Shown: one piece after another, positions 1 to 8,940 of the stretch
How positions within the stretch are numbered: position 1 is the stretch's first letter
Layout: every line of letters starts with the position of its first letter
NCBI RefSeq assembly: GCF_029254265.1
Contig: NZ_JAQWXX010000051.1
Coordinates: forward strand, 1 to 64,000
DNA length: 64,000 nt
Direction of reading: 5' to 3'
DNA from: Algoriphagus sp.
GTDB taxonomy: Bacteria; Bacteroidota; Bacteroidia; Cytophagales; Cyclobacteriaceae
Made by a program: the position numbers and the translations under genes
Notes under the pieces: generated by a model
Told to the model about the DNA's origin: nothing
The model's database searches: none
Seen by the model: only the letters and a program-made list of their open reading frames with translations

Positions 1-87
1 AATTACCTGGACGAGTTTTGTTACAAGCTCAACAGAAGATACTTCGGTCAAAAACTCTTTGACAGACTCATCATTGCTTCGATTTAA
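1..87 (+). mobile_element. C-terminal end of IS1595 (ISXO2-like) transposase, cut by window edge
   Basis: Frame 1 is open from the first base to a TAA at 85-87 and encodes 28 residues containing YLDEFCYKLNRR followed by LFDRL. This is the characteristic end of the ISXO2-like DDE domain of IS1595-family transposases (YLDEF.yRfNRR...LFdRLl). The rest of the transposase and the left inverted repeat lie outside the window. Whether the element is intact cannot be judged. The right end of the IS should fall within the next few tens of bases, but no terminal repeat can be recognised without the left end. The piece is too short for ordinary ORF calling. Confidence 0.8.
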
Positions 88-423
88 TCATACTGGCAAG
101 ATTGCGGATATACATAAAATTTATAATAAATAAGCTGTTGGATGTTTTTTTTGCAAATTTTCTTGCAATTCGTTTTCAAACCATTGAATTTTACTGGCTC
201 AAATGAATTTCAAAACACAGATAGCGCAAACATTCACTCAACCTTCAAAAAAAGGCCTTGGATTGTTGACTATTGCTTTTTTATCTCCTTTAGTTAGGAG
301 ACATAGTTTTTTTATTAGGGCTTGACCCTTATAATATTTTGATTTTCCTGCGCGGAAAATTTTCTCGCCCATTATTTATTTCATTGATTTATTTCTAATC
401 CCCCGAAGAGTTCGGACTTATAC
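88..423. other. intergenic leader between IS end and arginine operon
   Basis: This is 336 bases with no supportable gene. Visible structure is an inverted repeat ATTTTCC-N5-GGAAAAT at 342-360 and a small hairpin CCGAA-GAG-TTCGG at 403-415, just ahead of the first arginine-operon gene. The operon promoter and any regulatory site should lie here, but no convincing Bacteroidota promoter (TTTG ... TAnnTTTG) was found. The first part must also contain the right end of the IS1595-like element. Confidence 0.5.
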
Positions 424-1119
424 ATGCATTTATCCATGGATAATATTTCATTTCAAATTATAATTGCCAATCCTTCTCATAAGAAATACTCATCCACAAT
501 TACTGATGAGATGGAAAATTCTGCAAAAGCTCGAGGAACAGGAATCGCCAAGCGGACTCCTGAATATGTCGAGACCAAAATGGAGGAAGGTAAGGCAATT
601 ATCGCTCTGACACAGGATGGCACTTGGGCGGGATTTTGCTACATCGAAGCTTGGGGGCATGGAAAATATGTCGCCAATTCAGGTTTGATTGTAGCTCCTG
701 AGTTTCGGAAATACGGTTTGGCGAGAAAAATCAAGCGTGAGATATTTAAACTTAGCCGTTTAAAATATCCTGAATCCAAGATTTTTGGATTGACTACCGG
801 AGCGGCTGTAATGAAAATTAATTCGGAATTGGGATATATCCCTGTATCCTATTCTGACTTGACAGATGACGAAGCCTTTTGGAAAGGCTGTCAAAGTTGT
901 GTTAATTATGAAATCCTGATGAGTAAAAGCAGGCAAAACTGTATTTGTACAGCGATGCTTTTTGATCCACAGGCAAAGAAAAACAATACGGAGGACCTGG
1001 CATTACGGGATGATTTCAAAAAGGAGATCAATCTGTTTAACCGCTGGGTAAGACTTAAGAAATATGTGATGCTTAAATTGACCAAGTCTAAGGACTCAAT
1101 TAATAGCTTCTTTTTATAA
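424..1119 (+). CDS. GNAT family acyltransferase heading the arginine operon
   Basis: A 231-residue GNAT-fold protein. The acyl-CoA-binding region is recognisable as the segment around SGLIVAPEFRKYGLARKIK (about residues 86-104), followed by the helix and GLTTGAAVMKINSELGYIP typical of GNAT motif B. It lies 35 bases upstream of argG in the same direction. No other gene in the cluster could supply the acylglutamate that argB and argC need. I therefore infer that it is the glutamate N-acyltransferase (acetyl- or succinyl-) of this pathway, a role played by ArgA or ArgJ elsewhere. Neither argJ nor a classical argA with an amino-acid-kinase domain is present. Met at 436 is an alternative start. 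The basic C-terminal tail after about residue 170 is unassigned. Confidence 0.75.
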   Translation: MHLSMDNISFQIIIANPSHKKYSSTITDEMENSAKARGTGIAKRTPEYVETKMEEGKAIIALTQDGTWAGFCYIEAWGHGKYVANSGLIVAPEFRKYGLARKIKREIFKLSRLKYPESKIFGLTTGAAVMKINSELGYIPVSYSDLTDDEAFWKGCQSCVNYEILMSKSRQNCICTAMLFDPQAKKNNTEDLALRDDFKKEINLFNRWVRLKKYVMLKLTKSKDSINSFFL

Positions 1120-1154
1120 AATTTCCCTAACTCAAACGGGTAAACCAATTAAAG

Positions 1155-2354
1155 ATGAAAAAGATTGTATTGGCTTATAGTGGAGGCCTTGATACCACAT
1201 TTTGTGCATTACACCTTTCCAGAGATCTTGGCTATGAGGTTCATGCAGTAATCGTAAATACAGGTGGTTTTTCTGAGGAAGAACTAAAAGCAATCGAAAC
1301 AAGAGCAAATGGTCTCGGAGTAGCTTCTTTCCACATTTTGGATGTGGTAGAAACCTATTATGAGGAAGTGATCAAATATTTGGTCTTTGGAAATGTCCTG
1401 AAAAACCAGACTTATCCCCTATCAGTTTCAGCTGAGCGAATTCTTCAGGCAAAATCTCTGGCAGAATATGCGAAATCTATCGGAGCAAAAGCTGTTGCTC
1501 ATGGATCGACTGGAGCAGGAAACGATCAGGTTCGATTTGATATGATTTTTCAGACTATTGTGCCAGATATCGAGATTATTACTCCTATCCGGGATTTGAA
1601 GCTTTCACGTCAGGAAGAAATCGAGTACTTGAAAAAGCATGGAGTAGCAATGAACTTCGAAAAAGCTGCATATTCTATCAATAAGGGTATTTGGGGAACT
1701 TCCGTAGGAGGAAAAGAAACCTTGACATCCTCTGATTATCTTCCTGAAGAAGCTTGGCCAACTCAGGTGACTGAGCATGATCCAAAGGAATTGACTTTGA
1801 CTTTTGTTCAAGGAGAATTAATAGCCGTCAATGGAAAGAAATTTGAATCTCCTACCGCTGCAATACAGGAAGTTCAGGCGCAAGCTGCTCCTTATGGAAT
1901 CGGCCGTGATATCCACGTTGGCGATACAATTATCGGAATCAAAGGCCGTGTAGGATTTGAAGCAGCCGCACCCTTGATAATTATAAAAGGTCATCAATTA
2001 CTTGAGAAGCATACTTTAACTAAATGGCAGCTGTTCTGGAAAAATCAATTGGCTGAATTCTATGGAAATCATCTTCACGAAGGTCATTACCTAGATCCTG
2101 TAATGCGAAATTTGGAGGCCTTCCTAGCCGATACCCAGACTTTTGTAAATGGTGATGTCAGAGTGATGCTTCATCCTTATCGATTCACACTTCTTGGAAT
2201 TACTTCAGAAAATGACCTAATGTCCAATAAATTTGGAAGTTATGGAGAAATGAACAAAGGCTATACTGCTGAAGATGTTAAAGGATTTACACGGATTTTG
2301 GGTAACCAAACTTCAATTTTCCATAAAGTAAATAATTCTGATGAAGCAAATTAA
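1155..2354 (+). CDS. argG: argininosuccinate synthase
   Basis: Joins citrulline and aspartate with ATP cleavage to give argininosuccinate, the penultimate step of arginine synthesis, in the cytosol. The protein starts with the PP-loop ATP pyrophosphatase signature AYSGGLDTT (residues 7-15), and the later HGSTGAGNDQVRF segment is the conserved citrulline/aspartate-binding region. Length 399 residues is normal for the family. Its end overlaps the argC start by 14 bases, so translation is probably coupled. It is the second gene of an eight-gene unit running to argH. Confidence 0.96.
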   Translation: MKKIVLAYSGGLDTTFCALHLSRDLGYEVHAVIVNTGGFSEEELKAIETRANGLGVASFHILDVVETYYEEVIKYLVFGNVLKNQTYPLSVSAERILQAKSLAEYAKSIGAKAVAHGSTGAGNDQVRFDMIFQTIVPDIEIITPIRDLKLSRQEEIEYLKKHGVAMNFEKAAYSINKGIWGTSVGGKETLTSSDYLPEEAWPTQVTEHDPKELTLTFVQGELIAVNGKKFESPTAAIQEVQAQAAPYGIGRDIHVGDTIIGIKGRVGFEAAAPLIIIKGHQLLEKHTLTKWQLFWKNQLAEFYGNHLHEGHYLDPVMRNLEAFLADTQTFVNGDVRVMLHPYRFTLLGITSENDLMSNKFGSYGEMNKGYTAEDVKGFTRILGNQTSIFHKVNNSDEAN

Positions 2355-3309
2355 AACAGCCATCATCGGAGCAGCTGGATATACAGGAGGAGAATTACTT
2401 CGTCTTTTGGTTCATCATCCTGCTTGCGAATTGGTATATGTGCATAGCAATAGTCAGAAAGGTAAAAAAGTATCCGAGGTTCATCCAGACCTTATCGGAG
2501 ATTGTGAATTGATTTTTACTGACGAGGTTCAAACGGAAGGTATTGAAGCAGTTTTCCTGGGCCTTCCTCACGGAGAAACGAAAGACTTCCTTGAAAAGCA
2601 TCCGTTCAATTCAGAAACTGTCATTATAGATTTATCAACAGATTTCCGAAATGAATCGAATGGATTTGTTTATGGACTGCCAGAGGTTAATAAATCAAAG
2701 ATTAGAAAGTCCAAGCGAATAGCAAATCCTGGCTGTTTTGCCACAGCAATTCAATTGGCGCTATTACCTGCAATAGCAAAAGGTTGGGCGAAAAATCAAA
2801 TCCATATATCAGGAATAACTGGAAGTACTGGAGCCGGAAAAAAGTTAGCTGAAACTTCACATTTTAGCTATAGAACAGGCAATATGTCTGTTTACAATCT
2901 GTTTGATCACCAACATCTATCGGAGATTTCACAAACGTTTTCCAAAGTTTATACTGACTTTGATTCGGAACTGCTCTTTGTTCCCTACCGCGGTAATTTC
3001 TCAAGAGGAATTTGGATAACTGCTTATTTACCATTTGAGGGTACGATTGAAGAAGCTTTGAGTGGTTATCGAGAATTTTATGTTGGTGCAGCATTTACCC
3101 ATATTTCCGATCAGGATATTGATTTAAAGCAAGTGATCAATAGCAACAAATGTATCATTCATCTTCAAGTGAAAAAGGGTCAATTGGTGATCTATTCAGC
3201 AATAGACAATCTTCTGAAAGGGGCTTCAGGTCAGGCTGTTCAGAATTTTAATCTTGCCTTTGGATTGGATGAAAAAGAAGGATTAAGATTGAAAAGTATC
3301 GCATTTTAA
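2341..3309 (+). CDS. argC: N-acetyl(succinyl)-gamma-glutamyl-phosphate reductase
   Basis: NADPH-dependent reduction of acylglutamyl phosphate to the semialdehyde. The N-terminal dinucleotide-binding motif GAAGYTGGELLRLL (about 10-23) and the active-site cysteine in NPGCFAT (Cys132) are present, as is the GSTGAGKK region of the dimerisation/catalytic domain. At 322 residues it belongs to the shorter ArgC type. The ATG start lies inside the argG 3' end (14-base overlap), and argD follows after 48 bases. In Bacteroidota the substrate may be the N-succinyl rather than the N-acetyl derivative. Confidence 0.95.
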   Translation: MKQIKTAIIGAAGYTGGELLRLLVHHPACELVYVHSNSQKGKKVSEVHPDLIGDCELIFTDEVQTEGIEAVFLGLPHGETKDFLEKHPFNSETVIIDLSTDFRNESNGFVYGLPEVNKSKIRKSKRIANPGCFATAIQLALLPAIAKGWAKNQIHISGITGSTGAGKKLAETSHFSYRTGNMSVYNLFDHQHLSEISQTFSKVYTDFDSELLFVPYRGNFSRGIWITAYLPFEGTIEEALSGYREFYVGAAFTHISDQDIDLKQVINSNKCIIHLQVKKGQLVIYSAIDNLLKGASGQAVQNFNLAFGLDEKEGLRLKSIAF

Positions 3310-3357
3310 TTCAGAAAACTGAAGTCAGAAATCAATTCTCGTAAATCGTAATTAGAA

Positions 3358-4488
3358 ATGAAATTATTTGATGTTTATCCACTAATGCCTGTCACAATTA
3401 CCAAAGCTGCGGGTGCAAAACTTTGGGATGATCAGGGGCAGGAATATTTGGATTTATATGGTGGACATGCAGTGATATCCATCGGACATACTCACCCTCA
3501 CTTTGTGAAGCGGATCAAAGAGCAGTTGGATCAAATTGCTTTTTATTCAAATTCGGTTCAAATCCCAATTCAAAAGGAATTTGCGGCAAAATTAGCGGAG
3601 TTGTCTTGCTTGCACGAATACCAACTTTTCCTTTGCAATTCAGGAGCAGAGGCCAATGAGAATGCTATGAAAATGGCCTCATTTGCCACGAATAAACCTG
3701 GTTTTATTTCATATTCAGGCGCATTTCATGGTCGCACTTCAGGAGCAGTTGCCTTAACTGATAATCCGAAAATCATTGCTCCTTGTAATGCTCGAGAAGA
3801 TTTTCATATTCTTCCTTGGGAGGATTTAAAGGCAACCGAAGAAATCTTAAAGGAAAGGAATATTGCTGGGATTATCATCGAAGGTATTCAAGGTGTGGGA
3901 GGAATTCAGGTTCCTTCTTCCGTTTTTTTGCAGGGTATTTCGGCACTAGCAAAAAAGTATGAAGCAAAATTGATTTTAGATGAAGTTCAATCTGGATATG
4001 GTCGTACAGGAAGATTCTTTGCACATCAATGGGTAGAAGGAATTATGCCGGACTTGATCAGTATGGCAAAAGGAATGGGAAATGGTTTCCCTATCGGTGG
4101 AATTCTAATTTCACCTCAATTCAAGTCTGCCTACGGAATGCTTGGAACCACTTTTGGTGGCAATCATTTGGCCTGTGCTGCTGGACTTGCAGTTTTGGAA
4201 GTTTTGGAATCCGAAAAATTGATATCACAGGCTACAGATCTTGGAAGTCGCTTAATGGATGAATTAAAAGAGATTCCAGGTGTGACTGATGTGCGAGGTT
4301 TGGGACTGATGATAGGAATAGACTTAGATCGGGAGGCAGGACCCGTACGGACAGAGTTGGTTCAGAAGTATCATATTTTTACCGGAAGTGCAGCTGGAAA
4401 GAATACCATTAGACTTCTTCCTCCTTTAAATATCGAGTGGAATCAGTTAAATTCGTTTATAGTCGCATTAAAAGAAATACTTAGCTAA
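3358..4488 (+). CDS. argD: acylornithine aminotransferase
   Basis: Class III PLP-dependent aminotransferase converting acylglutamate semialdehyde plus glutamate to acylornithine. Landmarks are the phosphate-cup motif NSGAEANENAMK (about 94-105), FHGRTSGA (123-130), LDEVQSGYGRTG (208-219) with the PLP-ring aspartate, and the Schiff-base lysine in SMAKGMGNG (Lys238). Length 376 is typical. It sits in the arginine operon between argC and the carbamoyltransferase, which fixes its role as ArgD rather than a catabolic GABA or ornithine transaminase. Confidence 0.94.
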   Translation: MKLFDVYPLMPVTITKAAGAKLWDDQGQEYLDLYGGHAVISIGHTHPHFVKRIKEQLDQIAFYSNSVQIPIQKEFAAKLAELSCLHEYQLFLCNSGAEANENAMKMASFATNKPGFISYSGAFHGRTSGAVALTDNPKIIAPCNAREDFHILPWEDLKATEEILKERNIAGIIIEGIQGVGGIQVPSSVFLQGISALAKKYEAKLILDEVQSGYGRTGRFFAHQWVEGIMPDLISMAKGMGNGFPIGGILISPQFKSAYGMLGTTFGGNHLACAAGLAVLEVLESEKLISQATDLGSRLMDELKEIPGVTDVRGLGLMIGIDLDREAGPVRTELVQKYHIFTGSAAGKNTIRLLPPLNIEWNQLNSFIVALKEILS

Positions 4489-4508
4489 TCATTTTCAATT
4501 TGAATTAA

Positions 4509-5477
4509 ATGGCAAATATTATTAAGCCAATATCGCATTTTACAAAATTTGAATCTTTTGAAGTTGGAAATCAGTTGATTGATTTGGCATTGAATTACAA
4601 ATCAAATCCGGCCCTTGATCAATTAAAAGGAAAAGGAAAACGAATTGGATGTGTTTTTCTTAATCCATCACTCAGAACACGTGTCAGTACCCAATTGGCT
4701 GCATTAAATTTGGGTTTAGAACCAATTGTCCTCAATATGGATAAGGAAGGTTGGGCACTGGAAATGAATGAAGGGGCTATAATGAACAAGGGAACTGTGG
4801 AGCATATCAAAGATGCCGCAGCTGTACTTGGTTCATATTTTGACATTTTGGCGATTCGGGCTTTTCCTTCTTTGACTAATCGGGAGGAAGATATTAATGA
4901 TTTTGTATTTAATCAGTTTTTGAAATATTCCGGAAAGCCAGTTATTAGTCTTGAGTCTGCAATTCGTCATCCCCTTCAGAGTTTGGCAGATCAGATTACA
5001 ATGAAAGAGCAAGCAAAAGGAAAAAAGAACCCTAAAATAGTGCTCACCTGGGCGCCTCATATAAAAGCCATTCCGCACGCTGTAGCGAATAGTTTTGCAG
5101 AGTGGACTTTGGGAATGAATCATGATTTGACTATAACTCACCCTGAAGGATACGAACTTGATGAGCAATTTACCAGAGGAGCAAAAATTGAGTTTAATCA
5201 GAATAAGGCTCTTGAAGATGCAGATTTTGTGTATGTTAAAAACTGGTCTTCTTTTAATGAATATGGAAAGATTCTGCAGACGGATCCGAGCTGGATGCTC
5301 ACAGAATCTCACTTAAATAATGCGCCTAATGCAAAAGTGATGCATTGCCTGCCTGTGAGAAGAAATGTAGAACTATCCGATGAGATTCTTGACGGGAATC
5401 GTTCCTTGGTTCAAGAGCAGGCTAAAAACAGAATTTTTGCAGCTCAGGCGGCAATCAGTTCTTTATTAGACCAATAA
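4509..5477 (+). CDS. argF': N-acylornithine carbamoyltransferase (N-succinylornithine type)
   Basis: Transfers carbamoyl phosphate to N-acylornithine, the Bacteroidota variant of ornithine carbamoyltransferase. The carbamoyl-phosphate loop reads NPSLRTR (SLRTR at 54-58), EGWALE follows, HPLQSLADQ replaces the ordinary HPxQ motif, and HCLPVRRNVE near the C-terminus is typical of the acylornithine branch. Family knowledge: Bacteroides fragilis uses N-succinylornithine with a Pro at position 90, and Xanthomonas uses N-acetylornithine with Glu at the equivalent site. By my alignment the equivalent here is Val97 in KGTVEHI, so the acyl group cannot be read directly. Length 322 residues. Nine bases separate it from argB. 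Confidence 0.9.
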   Translation: MANIIKPISHFTKFESFEVGNQLIDLALNYKSNPALDQLKGKGKRIGCVFLNPSLRTRVSTQLAALNLGLEPIVLNMDKEGWALEMNEGAIMNKGTVEHIKDAAAVLGSYFDILAIRAFPSLTNREEDINDFVFNQFLKYSGKPVISLESAIRHPLQSLADQITMKEQAKGKKNPKIVLTWAPHIKAIPHAVANSFAEWTLGMNHDLTITHPEGYELDEQFTRGAKIEFNQNKALEDADFVYVKNWSSFNEYGKILQTDPSWMLTESHLNNAPNAKVMHCLPVRRNVELSDEILDGNRSLVQEQAKNRIFAAQAAISSLLDQ

Positions 5478-5485
5478 ACAGTCCA

Positions 5486-6289
5486 ATGATGAAAATCAGT
5501 ATTATAAAAATTGGAGGAAACGTAATTGATTATCCCGACAAGCTGGAAGAGTTTTTGGTGCTTTTTGCGAAATTCCCAGGCCATAAGATACTTGTACACG
5601 GTGGTGGGGTCATGGCATCCAGATTTGGTGAATCATTAGGTGTGATGCCTGAAATGGTTGACGGAAGAAGAATCACTGACAAAGACACATTGGATGTGGT
5701 TACCATGGTATATGCTGGTTTGATTAATAAAAACATTGTTGCCAAGCTTCAAGCCTTACATGTAAATGCAATAGGAATGACAGGTGCTGATGGTAATATT
5801 ATTCGATCCAAAAAGCGTCCAGTGAAAGAAATTGATTATGGTTTTGTAGGTGATATTCAAGAGGTTAATACTACTCTAATTGATCATTTACTTAATGGTG
5901 ATTTGTTGCCTGTGATCAATGCGATCACCCATGATGGAAAAGGTCAATTACTCAATACCAATGCTGACAGTATTGCTTCAGCATTAGCTACAAGTCTGGC
6001 AGTGGATCACCAAGTCAATCTTTATTTTTGCTTTAATAAAAGCGGCGTTTTGATTGATGAAAAAAACGAGAATTCAATTATCCCCTTAATAAATGAGGAT
6101 ATCTACAAAGAGCTGAAGAAGGAAAAGGTGATCCATTCCGGAATGATTCCAAAGTTGGACAATGCATTTGAAGCACTCCGAAAAGGGGTTAATTATGTTT
6201 GGATTGGTAAAGCTGAAAATCTGCATCTAGCCGCCAAGGGTAAGCTATCCGGGACCATTATCGAGCAGCAGCGATATGACCTTTATTAA
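5486..6289 (+). CDS. argB: acetyl(succinyl)glutamate kinase
   Basis: Phosphorylates the gamma-carboxylate of N-acylglutamate. The amino-acid-kinase fold is recognisable from the N-terminal IIKIGGNV (about 6-13), LVHGGG (36-41), the NTNADSIASALA segment binding the acylglutamate, and a C-terminal IHSGMIPKLDNAF motif where most kinases have GGMIPK. Length 267 is normal. It starts at a double ATG (5486 or 5489), so the exact start is uncertain by one codon. It lies between argF' and argE. Without an attached regulatory N-terminal helix it is probably an arginine-insensitive dimer, and the operon has no argJ recycling enzyme. Confidence 0.94.
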   Translation: MMKISIIKIGGNVIDYPDKLEEFLVLFAKFPGHKILVHGGGVMASRFGESLGVMPEMVDGRRITDKDTLDVVTMVYAGLINKNIVAKLQALHVNAIGMTGADGNIIRSKKRPVKEIDYGFVGDIQEVNTTLIDHLLNGDLLPVINAITHDGKGQLLNTNADSIASALATSLAVDHQVNLYFCFNKSGVLIDEKNENSIIPLINEDIYKELKKEKVIHSGMIPKLDNAFEALRKGVNYVWIGKAENLHLAAKGKLSGTIIEQQRYDLY

Positions 6290-6298
6290 TCTGATTAA

Positions 6299-7381
6299 GT
6301 GAAAAATAATCTAATCTTATATCAAGAAGCTGTTGCGCTCCTATCCCAATTAATTGAAACGCCTTCCTTTTCGCGCGAGGAAAAGCATACTTCCGGCATT
6401 ATTGAGGATTTTTTGATTGAAAGAGCATGTGTAGTAGAACGATCCGGAAATAATGTATGGGCTTTTGCCTCCCCTTTTGATCACAAAAAGCCCACTGTTT
6501 GGTTAAATTCACACCATGATACTGTAAAACCAAATTCAGGTTATACGATTGATCCATTTCATCCACTAATTCAAGAAAATAAACTTTTTGGGCTTGGGAG
6601 TAACGATGCAGGAGCTTCATTGGTCTGCCTGCTTTCGACCTTTGTTCACTTTGCAGAGCGAGACCTTCCTTTCAACTTGGTCATGATTGCTTCAGCAGAA
6701 GAAGAGATTTCCGGAAAAGATGGGATTGCTTCAATTATAAGCCAATTACCTCCTTGTGACCTCGCGATTGTTGGAGAACCTACTGGAATGGCTGTAGCAG
6801 TAGCTGAAAAAGGACTACTAGTAATTGATGCCAAGACATTCGGAAAGGCTGGCCATGCAGCAAGAGAGGAAGGGGAAAATGCAATTTATTTGGCATTAGA
6901 CGATCTTCAAAAAATCAAATCCTTTGAATTTTCGAGAGTCTCGGAGTTTTTGGGTAAATCCAAAGTTTCTGCGACGGTAATACATGCTGGACAGCAACAC
7001 AATGTCGTTCCTGATGTCTGTGAATTTGTTCTGGATGTTCGAGTAACTGACGCCTACTCGCTTGAAGAAGCGTTCGAAGAGTTGAAAGATCAATTATCAG
7101 CAGAACTTAAGCCTAGATCAATGCGGCTCCAATCTTCAAGGCTTCCCAAAGGCCATTTTGGTTGGAAGTTAATTGAAAATCTTAAGCTTAAAACTTATGG
7201 AAGCCCGACTTTATCTGATCAGGCATTGATCCCCTACCCATCAATCAAAATAGGCCCCGGAGACTCAGCAAGATCACATACTGCAAATGAATTTATTTAT
7301 TTGAACGAAATTCAAGAAGGAATTAATGGCTATATCCAACTTCTGGATGCCTATTCTGACTTACTTAATACAAAAATTTGA
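6299..7381 (+). CDS. argE: acylornithine/acylcitrulline deacylase, M20 family
   Basis: Zinc-dependent M20 peptidase-type hydrolase removing the acyl group after carbamoylation; in Bacteroidota this releases citrulline from N-acylcitrulline. Metal ligands are visible as NSHHDTVKP (about 70-78), GLGSNDAGASLV (near 97-108) and ASAEEEISGKDG (near 131). The dimerisation domain contains KAGHAAREEGENA. It starts with GTG (6299), has no alternative ATG nearby, and is 9 bases after argB. The M20 assignment is firm. The choice between acetyl and succinyl substrate follows the open question for the carbamoyltransferase. Only one base separates its stop from the argH ATG. Confidence 0.9.
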   Translation: MKNNLILYQEAVALLSQLIETPSFSREEKHTSGIIEDFLIERACVVERSGNNVWAFASPFDHKKPTVWLNSHHDTVKPNSGYTIDPFHPLIQENKLFGLGSNDAGASLVCLLSTFVHFAERDLPFNLVMIASAEEEISGKDGIASIISQLPPCDLAIVGEPTGMAVAVAEKGLLVIDAKTFGKAGHAAREEGENAIYLALDDLQKIKSFEFSRVSEFLGKSKVSATVIHAGQQHNVVPDVCEFVLDVRVTDAYSLEEAFEELKDQLSAELKPRSMRLQSSRLPKGHFGWKLIENLKLKTYGSPTLSDQALIPYPSIKIGPGDSARSHTANEFIYLNEIQEGINGYIQLLDAYSDLLNTKI

Positions 7382-7382
7382 A

Positions 7383-8717
7383 ATGAAACTTTGGCAAAAG
7401 GATACAGGAAGCAAAAAGGAAGTTGAATCATTCACAATCGGTAGAGATCCTGAATTTGATTTGAGCCTTGCCCCATTTGATGTTTTGGGTTCTATGGCTC
7501 ACGCAGAGATGCTTAGCAAGATTGGCCTATTGACGAAAGAAGAGAACCAAATTCTACAAAAGGGACTTCGGGCTATTTACTACGAAATAGAAAGAGGTGA
7601 ATTTCAAATTGAAGAAGGTGTTGAAGATGTTCATTCTCAAGTGGAGTTTTTACTTACAGAGCGCTTTGGGGATGTAGGAAAAAAACTTCACAGTGGGAGA
7701 AGTCGAAATGATCAAGTTTTGGTGGATTTGAAATTGTACTATCGGGCAGCGATCCGGGAACTGGTCAATGATTCATCTGAATTATTCGATTTACTTTTAA
7801 AACTGGCCGAAAAACATAAATCCGATTTAATGCCAGGCTATACACATACCCAGCTTGCTATGCCCTCTTCTTTTGGCCTTTGGTTTGGATCGATTGCAGA
7901 AGGATTGAGTGAAGATCTAGGTTTGTTAAAAGCTGCATTCGATCTTTCTAATAAAAATCCTCTAGGATCTGCTGCGGGTTATGGTTCTAGCTTTCCATTA
8001 GATCGAACCTTGACTACTCAATTACTTGGTTTTGCAGATCTTCACCACAATGTGATCAACGCACAAAACAGCAGAGGTAAGACTGAGCGTACCCTTGGAT
8101 TTGCAATGGCTGGTTTAGCAGGAACTTTGAATCGGATGGCTGCTGACATCTGTATTTTCATGAATCAGCATTTTGCTTTTGTTTCTTTTCCGGATGAACT
8201 CACCACTGGAAGTAGTATTATGCCGCATAAGAAAAACCCGGATGTATTTGAACTGATTCGTGCAAAAACCAATCAAATTCAGGCTATTCCAAATACTGTA
8301 AATCTCCTACTTACCAATACCACAACCGGTTATCACAGAGATTTACAATTACTTAAAGAAGAGATTTTTCCAGGATTAGCCACTTTGAAATCTTGTCTTG
8401 AGATGAGCACTTTTATGCTCAAATCTATCCGTATCAAGGAGAACATTCTATTAGACCCTTTCTATAAGCACCTCTTTTCAGTAGAAGTAGTCAATGAGTT
8501 GGTATTAAAAGGTATCCCCTTTCGTGACGCCTATAAAAAGGTAGGATTGGATATAGAAAAGGGGGAGTTTGCACCTGACCAGACTAATTTGAATCATACG
8601 CACGAAGGAAGTATCGGTAATTTAAATCTCAAGGAGATTCAAGAAAAAATGAATCAGGCGATTCGGCAATTTAGATTTGAAGAAATTGATAAAGCGATTA
8701 TGAGCCTTCTGAGTTAA
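7383..8717 (+). CDS. argH: argininosuccinate lyase
   Basis: Cleaves argininosuccinate to arginine and fumarate, the last step of the pathway. Fumarase/aspartase superfamily motifs are clear: HSGRSRNDQV in the N-terminal third, TPGYTHTQ-like MPGYTHTQLAMP, and the signature GSSIMPHKKNPDVFE near residue 280 with the catalytic serine loop. I chose ATG at 7383 (444 residues, beginning MKLWQKD) instead of the longer frame opening at 7326. The extra 19 residues lie wholly inside argE and have no family similarity. A strong terminator follows 37 bases downstream, ending the operon. Confidence 0.95.
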   Translation: MKLWQKDTGSKKEVESFTIGRDPEFDLSLAPFDVLGSMAHAEMLSKIGLLTKEENQILQKGLRAIYYEIERGEFQIEEGVEDVHSQVEFLLTERFGDVGKKLHSGRSRNDQVLVDLKLYYRAAIRELVNDSSELFDLLLKLAEKHKSDLMPGYTHTQLAMPSSFGLWFGSIAEGLSEDLGLLKAAFDLSNKNPLGSAAGYGSSFPLDRTLTTQLLGFADLHHNVINAQNSRGKTERTLGFAMAGLAGTLNRMAADICIFMNQHFAFVSFPDELTTGSSIMPHKKNPDVFELIRAKTNQIQAIPNTVNLLLTNTTTGYHRDLQLLKEEIFPGLATLKSCLEMSTFMLKSIRIKENILLDPFYKHLFSVEVVNELVLKGIPFRDAYKKVGLDIEKGEFAPDQTNLNHTHEGSIGNLNLKEIQEKMNQAIRQFRFEEIDKAIMSLLS

Positions 8718-8754
8718 GGAAAAATAATTCCTCACAAATATTATAGGGTTATAT

Positions 8755-8795
8755 ATTATTCTTTGAATTGATATAATTTCAAAGAATAATTTTTT
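8755..8795 (+). terminator. intrinsic terminator of the arginine operon
   Basis: Perfect 13-bp arms (8755-8767 and 8778-8790) enclose a 10-base loop and are followed directly by five T residues. It lies 37 bases after the argH stop and before the methionine riboswitch leader, so it separates the arg and met units. Confidence 0.8.
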
Positions 8796-8940
8796 AAAGG
8801 TGATATCATTCATATTTAAATTTTACATTTTGTTCATATTTTTAAAATCCGAAAAAGTAATTTTCCATCTTTTTGAAAAATGATTTTGATTTGAAAGGAC
8901 TCCTGCTTTTATTTGCAGAGTTCTTTCACTTTTTGTGCTG

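Noticed and set aside
301-345. TTGACC with TATAAT as a sigma70 promoter upstream of the GNAT gene
   Set aside because: The two boxes are only about four bases apart and the Bacteroidota sigma factor uses TTTG and TAnnTTTG; no pair with correct spacing was found.
7326-7382. Extended argH start inside argE
   Set aside because: The additional residues overlap argE and the ATG at 7383 gives the family-typical N-terminus.
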